DNA from: Deltaproteobacteria bacterium
Lineage (GTDB): Bacteria; Desulfobacterota; DSM-4660; Desulfatiglandales; HGW-15
Assembly (NCBI GenBank): GCA_021737245.1
Contig: JAIPEI010000112.1
Span: 1 to 9,333 of the forward strand
Direction: 5' to 3'
DNA length: 9,333 bases
Positions 4,690 to 9,333 of the stretch are shown piece by piece (position 1 is the first letter of the stretch; each line of letters opens with the position of its first letter). Under the pieces are notes generated by a model that worked only from the letters and a program-made list of their open reading frames with translations, made no database searches and was not told the DNA's origin. A program made the position numbers and the translations under genes.

Positions 4690-6575
4690 CGGTCAAGCTT
4701 CTCCGCCACGTCCTCGAGCCCGAGGCGCTTCAGGGTCTCGGCCGTCGGCCGTCCCTGCCGGTCCCAGCCCCGGGCGTCGTAGTACTCGTCGAGCAGTTGA
4801 TCGATCTCCTCGCGGCTCAGGCAGTGGCCCCGGTTCGGGCCGTTGGGGACCGGATCGTTCATGAGACGGGCCGGGGGATAGTCGTCGTCCCGGCCGAAGC
4901 CCGGAATCTCCCGGAGAGAGATGGAGCGGGTCAGGTTCCAGACCCGCTCCGACGTCTCGAGCAGCCCCTGCCAGGTCAGGCCGCGCCCCGTGCAGAGCCG
5001 AAACAGCTCCTCGTAGTGCTCCACCTCGAAGCCCAGCTCCATGAACTGGAGCCGGCAGACGCCCAGCAGGTCAAAGGCCGGGCGCAAATGCTGTGAGGCG
5101 ATCACGTTCTTCGACTGTCCCCCGACCACGGCCTTGGGCAGCTTCTTGACCTCTCCCCCGCCGGCGATCAGGTCGTGCACGCTCGCTGCGGATCCCACCA
5201 CGTCGTGCCCCAGGACCCAGCTGCGGTTATGATGGGGCCCCACGTCGGCCGTCATGTAGGAGAGCATCATGCCCGGGGCGTTTCGGCACTCGTACCCCGT
5301 CCACTCCAGGCCCTTCACCTGGATGGCGAAGTCCAGCGAGCCCTGACCGATCGTCCCGGCGGCCCGCTTGCTTCCCTCGGCCAGGGGGTCGCCCAGGCCC
5401 TTTCGGTGGGCCGTCAGGTCCAGCAGATAGGCCAGGGACTCGAGGTCCCCGAAACGTATCTCCCGCCCGATCTCCTCCCGTGAGAGGATCCCGCGCTCGA
5501 AGCACTCGACGGCCCACGCGGACACCACGCCTCCGGAGATGGAGTCCAGGCCCAGCTCGTCGCAAAGGTAGTTGGCATAGGCCACGTCCTCGATGGTCTG
5601 AAGATCGTAGCACCCGCCGAGAAGCGCAATGGACTCGAACTCCGGTCCCTCCACCTCCGCCCGGCCCAGCGACGTCCGGGTGCGTCCGTACTTGCCGCAG
5701 GGCGTGGGACAGCAGAAGCAGCCCTTGTCCGTGACCTTGAGCCGCTCGATGACGGCCTTTCCGTTGATGGCCTCATAGTGATCGGAAAAGGAGGTCTGGA
5801 AGTTGCGCGTGGGAAAAGCGCCCACCTCGTTGACCCAGTTGGTGATGCCCGCGGTGCCCTCCGGGGTCCACCCCAGGAAGCCGGGTTTCTCCCGAATGGC
5901 TGCAAAGGCCTTCTTCGCGGCCTCGAACAGCCCTTCCAGGTCGTGCGCCTCCAGGGACCCGGTCCCCCGCACCAGCACGGCCTTGATCTTTTTGGATCCC
6001 AGGACGGCCCCGATTCCGGTCCGGCCCGCCTGGCGCCCGAAGTCGTGGGAGATGCAGGCGAACCGGACGAGGTTCTCGCCGGCCGGTCCGATGGTCAGGA
6101 TCTCGAAATCCTCCCCGAAATCCTCCTTGAGCCGCTTCTCCAGTGTAAGGGACCCCATCCCCCACAAATCCCCGGCCGGGCGAATCTCCACGGATTCGTC
6201 GTCGATCACCAGCAGGCTCGGCTCGGCTGCGGCGCCGGTGAGGACCAGGCCGTCGTACCCGGCGTACTTCAGCGTGGGTCCGAAGTGCCCGCCCATATTG
6301 GAGTCGGCATACCCGCCGGTGGCCGGAGACTTGCTCCCGAAGTGGGTCTTACCGCTCGCCGGAAGGAGGTGGCCGCTCATGGGCCCTGTGGCCGTGATAA
6401 AGGGGTTGGCCGGATCGAACGGATCGATCCCCGGCGGGAGCTCCTCCCACATCAGCCGGGCCACGAACCCGCGCCCGCCGATGTAGTCCTCGGCCAGACG
6501 CCCGGGAAGGGGCTGCTTCTCGATGCGTCCCGATCCCAGGTCGAGTCTCAGGATGGTTCCGGCATAGCCCTTCAT
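4686..6575 (-). CDS. aor: Aldehyde:ferredoxin oxidoreductase (tungsten pterin enzyme), catalytic subunit
   Basis: This 629-residue cytoplasmic enzyme belongs to the AOR family, which oxidises aldehydes to carboxylic acids with a tungsten bis-pterin and one [4Fe-4S] cluster; P. furiosus AOR has 605 residues. The start MKGYAGTILRLDLGSG is typical of the family. ATG overlaps the ferredoxin stop (ATGA, 6575-6572), and AGGAGG lies seven bases upstream. The cluster ligands are C286, C289 and C293 (CX2CX3C within GCFCCPTPCGKYG) plus C507 in FDLLGVC. The two DxxGL-type pterin motifs are DELGLD (339-344) and DLLGVC (502-507). GRTGIGAVLGSKKIKAV (184-200) is the usual family block. E312 or E314 and H448/H449 (GPHHN) are the likely active-site acid and histidine. 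All key residues are present, so it should be active. The substrate is unknown; formaldehyde or another small aldehyde from methylated amine breakdown is suggested only by its neighbours. Confidence 0.94.
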   Translation of the reverse strand: MKGYAGTILRLDLGSGRIEKQPLPGRLAEDYIGGRGFVARLMWEELPPGIDPFDPANPFITATGPMSGHLLPASGKTHFGSKSPATGGYADSNMGGHFGPTLKYAGYDGLVLTGAAAEPSLLVIDDESVEIRPAGDLWGMGSLTLEKRLKEDFGEDFEILTIGPAGENLVRFACISHDFGRQAGRTGIGAVLGSKKIKAVLVRGTGSLEAHDLEGLFEAAKKAFAAIREKPGFLGWTPEGTAGITNWVNEVGAFPTRNFQTSFSDHYEAINGKAVIERLKVTDKGCFCCPTPCGKYGRTRTSLGRAEVEGPEFESIALLGGCYDLQTIEDVAYANYLCDELGLDSISGGVVSAWAVECFERGILSREEIGREIRFGDLESLAYLLDLTAHRKGLGDPLAEGSKRAAGTIGQGSLDFAIQVKGLEWTGYECRNAPGMMLSYMTADVGPHHNRSWVLGHDVVGSAASVHDLIAGGGEVKKLPKAVVGGQSKNVIASQHLRPAFDLLGVCRLQFMELGFEVEHYEELFRLCTGRGLTWQGLLETSERVWNLTRSISLREIPGFGRDDDYPPARLMNDPVPNGPNRGHCLSREEIDQLLDEYYDARGWDRQGRPTAETLKRLGLEDVAEKLDR

Positions 6576-6979
6576 GCGTTCACCTCCTGCAGGTCTTCTC
6601 CCGCGATCTCGATGGCGTCCCGCGGGCAGATGGCGGCACACTCCCCGCAGCCGGTGCACAGGATGGGGAGGTCCGTTTCCGGGTTCGCTCCGAGCACCTC
6701 ATTGGGACAGATCTCGATGCAGGTCCCGCACGCGGAGCAGGCCTCCTCCCGAAGGACGTACCGGTCCTCCTTCCTCTCGATGGCCTCTTCAGGGCAGGCC
6801 TCTGCGCATGCCCCGCAGTGATCGCACATGTGAATGCGGTAGTCCCCCGGCGCCGGAAACCGGGGTTCGATCCTGAGGGCCGCCCTGGCCGTGGTGATCT
6901 CCCGGAAGTTGGCCACGCTGCACGCCAGAAGGCAGGCCCGGCAGCCGGAGCAGCGCTCGTGATGAAGAATGAACTGCAA
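6572..6979 (-). CDS. Four-cluster [4Fe-4S] ferredoxin-like electron transfer subunit of AOR
   Basis: This 135-residue protein carries sixteen cysteines in four complete CX2CX2CX3C motifs: C10-C13-C16-C20, C52-C55-C58-C62, C81-C84-C87-C91 and C108-C111-C114-C118. Four [4Fe-4S] clusters are therefore expected. The last three motifs end in CP as in classical ferredoxins; the first ends in CS, as in HycB/CooF-like subunits. It matches in size and cluster number the AorA subunit of the Aromatoleum-type AOR, and it sits directly before the AOR gene with a four-base overlap. It most likely takes electrons from the tungsten subunit. The start is a TTG: AAGGAGG sits five bases before it, and the family sequence QFILHHERCSGC begins there. 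An in-frame GTG overlapping the mttB stop would add twelve residues but has no matching site. The gene follows mttB by 35 bases. Confidence 0.9.
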   Translation of the reverse strand: MQFILHHERCSGCRACLLACSVANFREITTARAALRIEPRFPAPGDYRIHMCDHCGACAEACPEEAIERKEDRYVLREEACSACGTCIEICPNEVLGANPETDLPILCTGCGECAAICPRDAIEIAGEDLQEVNA

Positions 6980-6984
6980 TGGTT

Positions 6985-6991
6985 CCTCCTT
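6985..6991 (-). promoter_or_regulatory. Ribosome binding site that fixes the TTG start of the ferredoxin gene
   Basis: AAGGAGG on the minus strand ends five bases before TTG (6979-6977). No ATG or GTG lies at a suitable distance, so this site decides in favour of the TTG start. Confidence 0.75.
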
Positions 6992-7014
6992 TTCGTTGAA
7001 AACCCGATCCTCGC

Positions 7015-8559
7015 TCACCCCCAGTGGGCGGCCATGCGCTCGATCTCCCGATCCACCTCGGCCGGAAGGGGCCTGGGTTCGTGCTGCATCAGCTTCCCGG
7101 TCTGCAGGTTCAACCGCTCGTGGAACTCGGGCTTGCCCCTGGCGCGCCACTGGTTCATGGTCGAGCGGTCGAAGAGCTTGGAGTACCAGATCTCCCGGAA
7201 GTGGTTCATGGTGTGGTCCTCCATGAGAAAGTTCCCTCCCGGGCCGATCCGGTCGATGACATCGACGGCCAGGCGCCCGTCGTCCACCCGGATCCCGCCC
7301 ATGTAGCCGTAGACCATCTCGACGATCTCGTTGACGAGCACCATGTACTCGGGGGAGATCAGGGTGGCGTGGTCCAGCCAGCCGTTGTCGTGGACCATGT
7401 TGGCGCCGCTCAGGGCCGAGCAGAGGCAGGAGAAGGTCGCCTCCACGGCCGCCTGGGAGTCCGGAAGCTTGGCGTCCGAGCACCCCGACATGCCCAGGAA
7501 CGGAATCCGGTAGAAGTGCGCCATCTGGGCCATGGCCGTGGCCATGACATTCATCTCCGGGGCCCCGTAGGAAAAGACGCTCGTGCTCATATCCATGATG
7601 GTGGCGAAAGCGCCGTAGACGAACGGCGTCCCGGGGCGGATGAGCTGGCTCAGGACCAGACCGAAGAGGGACTCCACGCTCCCCTGAACCACGGTCCCGG
7701 CCAGGGTGGCCGGCGACGTGGCCCCGGCCTGGGGGCCGGAGTAGCAGACCTGGGGAAGGCCCTTCTCCGCCGCGTAGATCAGCCGGTCCACCAGCGGGGT
7801 CTCGTAGACCAGGGGGGAGATGGGACAGTTGAACAGAACCACCAGGGGTCTCTCCAGGAGCCTCTCCTCGCTCCCTACGATGGCCGACGCCATCTCCACG
7901 ATGTCTTTGGCCGCCTGGAGATTGTCGCAGCAGAAGAGCAGGGGCTTCTCGCAGTAAGTGAGCGCCTGGCGGGCGACGATCCTGTCGGCGGTCGCCGGAG
8001 GTGCGTCCGAGGTTACGCCGATGGTCATGGTCCAGGTGAAGTTCTCCAGCACGTCGGCCAGGGTGGCGGTCACCCGGCAGTCGTCCACGGTGAACGGCCT
8101 CCGGGTCCCGTCCCCGGGGTCCAGGTAATCGTAGGCGTCCAGTGTGGGACCGTACCACGTCTGGTCCTCCATGAGATCGACCGTTTTCCCGCCGCTCCGG
8201 TCGTAGAAGACCACGCGATCCGCCACCGTCTCCAGTGCCTTTTCCACGACCCGCGCCGGAATGCGGACACGGAGCCCGTCCACGGAGCAGCCGTGGCCGT
8301 GAAGAATCTCCCGCGCCCCTTCGTGGTTGACCTGAATCCCGGTCCGCGCCATGAGCTCCAGGGAGGCCTCGTGGATGCGCTGAATCTGCTGGTCGCTCAG
8401 GACCCGCTGCCGCGGCCGGATGCGAAGCTCGGGGAGAGGAGAGACCTCTTCGGCCGGCGCTTCCTCCGCCGCAGCGGCAACCGATCGAACGGCCGCCTCG
8501 GAGGAAGGGATTTCCGGCATGGTGTTCTCCGCGCTTTCTTGCAGGGTTGGTTCGTTCAT
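7015..8559 (-). CDS. MttB-family (trimethylamine/betaine:corrinoid) methyltransferase, without pyrrolysine
   Basis: This 514-residue protein belongs to the MttB superfamily, whose members transfer a methyl group from trimethylamine or quaternary amines to a corrinoid protein. After a low-complexity Ala/Glu-rich N-terminus (about 1-45) come family landmarks: LSDQQIQRIHEASLELM (54-70), GPTLDAYDYLD (137-147), SDAKLPDSQAAVEA (361-374), HDNGWLD (390-396), and GPGGNFLMEDHTMNHFRE (439-456) before DRSTMNQW (464-471). The frame has no internal amber codon, so it is of the pyrrolysine-free class that includes MtgB (glycine betaine), MtpB (proline betaine) and MtcB (carnitine). Members of this class differ in substrate, so none is assigned. 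Two starts are possible: ATG at 8559 with GGAG about eight bases away, and ATG at 8520 with GGAG six bases away, which gives 501 residues. It heads the cluster with ferredoxin, AOR and MoaD. No corrinoid-binding partner is in view. Confidence 0.92.
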   Translation of the reverse strand: MNEPTLQESAENTMPEIPSSEAAVRSVAAAAEEAPAEEVSPLPELRIRPRQRVLSDQQIQRIHEASLELMARTGIQVNHEGAREILHGHGCSVDGLRVRIPARVVEKALETVADRVVFYDRSGGKTVDLMEDQTWYGPTLDAYDYLDPGDGTRRPFTVDDCRVTATLADVLENFTWTMTIGVTSDAPPATADRIVARQALTYCEKPLLFCCDNLQAAKDIVEMASAIVGSEERLLERPLVVLFNCPISPLVYETPLVDRLIYAAEKGLPQVCYSGPQAGATSPATLAGTVVQGSVESLFGLVLSQLIRPGTPFVYGAFATIMDMSTSVFSYGAPEMNVMATAMAQMAHFYRIPFLGMSGCSDAKLPDSQAAVEATFSCLCSALSGANMVHDNGWLDHATLISPEYMVLVNEIVEMVYGYMGGIRVDDGRLAVDVIDRIGPGGNFLMEDHTMNHFREIWYSKLFDRSTMNQWRARGKPEFHERLNLQTGKLMQHEPRPLPAEVDREIERMAAHWG

Positions 8560-8738
8560 GGCTTGTACTCCGCAGGACGCACCCGGTATGGGCTTGTCTC
8601 TACAATGAAATGAAACGATTCTCTCGCCAGAGCACCGGAAAAACCGCTTTTCTCTACCTGCACCCAGGCGTCTTTGCAGGGAACAAACATGCGTTCATCC
8701 GCATTGCGGGCGCGGTCCGTCCGCCAGCGGTCCGTGCG
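8560..8738 (-). other. 179-bp spacer between the flavin oxidoreductase and mttB
   Basis: No gene is visible. GCGGTCCGT occurs twice in direct orientation (8712-8720 and 8727-8735). Small hairpins lie at 8699-8709 (CCGC-ATT-GCGG) and 8721-8730 (CCGC-CA-GCGG). TTGT-CTCT-ACAA (8594-8605) is a short inverted repeat 35-46 bases before the mttB start. I could not find a convincing sigma-70 or sigma-54 promoter, so co-transcription with the upstream gene and a separate promoter both remain open. Confidence 0.4.
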
Positions 8739-9333
8739 TCAGTGGCCGCTCAAAAAGCTGCTTCCCTTGACGGCCACGCCTTCCTCGTACCGGCTCAGCC
8801 GGAGAGGGTTGTCCCTGTTGTCCCGGGCGCCCGTGATCAGGTCGGCGCAGAGCCTCCCCACGGCCGGAGAGACCATGACGGCCATCCAGTACCCGCAGTT
8901 CACGTGGAAGCCGGGCAGTTCGTCCACCGGGCCGATCAGCGGCTGCTCGTCCGGCGTGTACACATACTGCCCCGCGGACAGGGACAGATCGGTCTTTTTC
9001 AGCCTCTCCACGATGTCCGTCCAGAAGGGGCTGAGCCGGCCGGCCCTGTCCAGGGCCATGGCCGGGAAGTCCCAGTCGCCCAGGGGGTTTTCCATGGGCT
9101 CCGTGACGGGCTCGTCCGGGTCCACCCAGCCCACCAGGGCGCCGCCGGTCTCGGGCCGCCAGTAGGAGCCGTTCACCAGGTCCACGGTGAAAGGGGCCTC
9201 CCGGGGAACGGCGTCGGTCGAGACGAACACCTTCTGCCTGCGGACCGGCTCCAGGGGCAGATCCACGCCCACCATGCGGCCGACGACGCCGGCGAACGGC
9301 CCGGCTGCGTTCACCACGGTCCGGGTCTGCAGT
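8739..9333 (-). CDS. FAD-dependent amine oxidoreductase (DAO/sarcosine oxidase-like), C-terminal part
   Basis: Only the last 197 residues are in the window; the reading frame runs open off the right edge. VVNAAGPFAG near the visible start is the dinucleotide-fold segment seen in DAO-family flavoproteins, which oxidise amino acids and N-methylated amines such as sarcosine or dimethylglycine. PLEPVRRQKVF and PDEQPLIGPVDELPGFHV are further family landmarks (substrate-domain strand, and return to the FAD domain). After this, most relatives have a glycine-rich flavin loop (GHG type) before PA-G; here it reads CGYWMAVMVSPAVG. The N-terminal FAD-binding motif cannot be checked. The product could demethylate or deaminate an amine made by, or feeding, the MttB-like enzyme encoded 179 bases downstream, releasing formaldehyde or ammonia. 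The exact substrate is unknown. Confidence 0.8.
   Translation of the reverse strand, partial: LQTRTVVNAAGPFAGVVGRMVGVDLPLEPVRRQKVFVSTDAVPREAPFTVDLVNGSYWRPETGGALVGWVDPDEPVTEPMENPLGDWDFPAMALDRAGRLSPFWTDIVERLKKTDLSLSAGQYVYTPDEQPLIGPVDELPGFHVNCGYWMAVMVSPAVGRLCADLITGARDNRDNPLRLSRYEEGVAVKGSSFLSGH

Noticed and set aside
6576..6659. Upstream start for AOR
   Set aside because: The extra 28 residues overlap the ferredoxin C-terminus in another frame, while MKGYAGTILRLDL is the usual AOR N-terminus with its own ribosome binding site.
5778..6821. 347-codon plus-strand open frame opposite aor and the ferredoxin gene
   Set aside because: Composition-driven shadow; the minus strand here encodes conserved AOR and cluster-binding residues.
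6980..8158. Long N-terminal extension of the ferredoxin frame into mttB
   Set aside because: The extension is Arg/Gly/Pro-rich overprinted sequence within mttB. The family sequence begins at the TTG 6979, with a matching ribosome binding site.
7015..8559. Pyrrolysine (amber read-through) in the MttB homologue
   Set aside because: The frame is uninterrupted from start to its TGA stop, so no in-frame TAG is available.
7024..8613. 529-codon plus-strand open frame opposite mttB
   Set aside because: Low-complexity product with no domain. It mirrors the codon bias of the MttB gene, which carries clear family motifs.

Overview
The window is GC-rich and tightly packed, and every gene I can support lies on the minus strand, so transcription runs from right to left. 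The mix is a tungsten-type aldehyde oxidoreductase with a four-cluster ferredoxin, a pyrrolysine-free MttB-family methyltransferase and a ProU/OpuA-type betaine transporter. It suggests an anaerobic or facultatively anaerobic bacterium, perhaps of the Desulfobacterota type. That placement is inference from gene content; there is no rRNA or marker gene here.

In transcription order: (1) 9333-8739, the C-terminal part of an FAD-dependent amine oxidoreductase (DAO/sarcosine oxidase-like), cut by the window edge. (2) 8559-4447, a compact cluster: MttB-like methyltransferase, 4x[4Fe-4S] ferredoxin, aldehyde:ferredoxin oxidoreductase (AOR) and a MoaD/ThiS-like protein. The last three genes are joined by 4-nt stop/start overlaps, and a 34-bp concentric palindrome follows the last gene. 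(3) 4446-3995, a 452-bp regulatory region with a near-consensus sigma-70 promoter, an AT-rich inverted repeat at the predicted transcription start, and a second palindrome in the leader. (4) 3994-3566, a MarR-family regulator. (5) 3565-3346, a leader with overlapping, mutually exclusive hairpins. (6) 3345-77, a complete ABC importer in the order proV-proW-proX, with a hairpin and a very strong ribosome binding site just before proX.

A reasonable joint reading (inference): the transporter imports a quaternary or methylated amine such as glycine betaine or a relative. The MttB-like enzyme removes a methyl group to a corrinoid. The flavin oxidoreductase handles secondary or tertiary amine products and could release an aldehyde (formaldehyde from N-methyl groups). 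The AOR would oxidise that aldehyde and pass electrons to the ferredoxin, with the MoaD-like protein serving the tungsten/molybdenum pterin cofactor. The MarR protein would sense the osmolyte or a product. No corrinoid protein, no corrinoid:folate methyltransferase and no AorC-type flavin subunit is visible, so the pathway is incomplete in this window.
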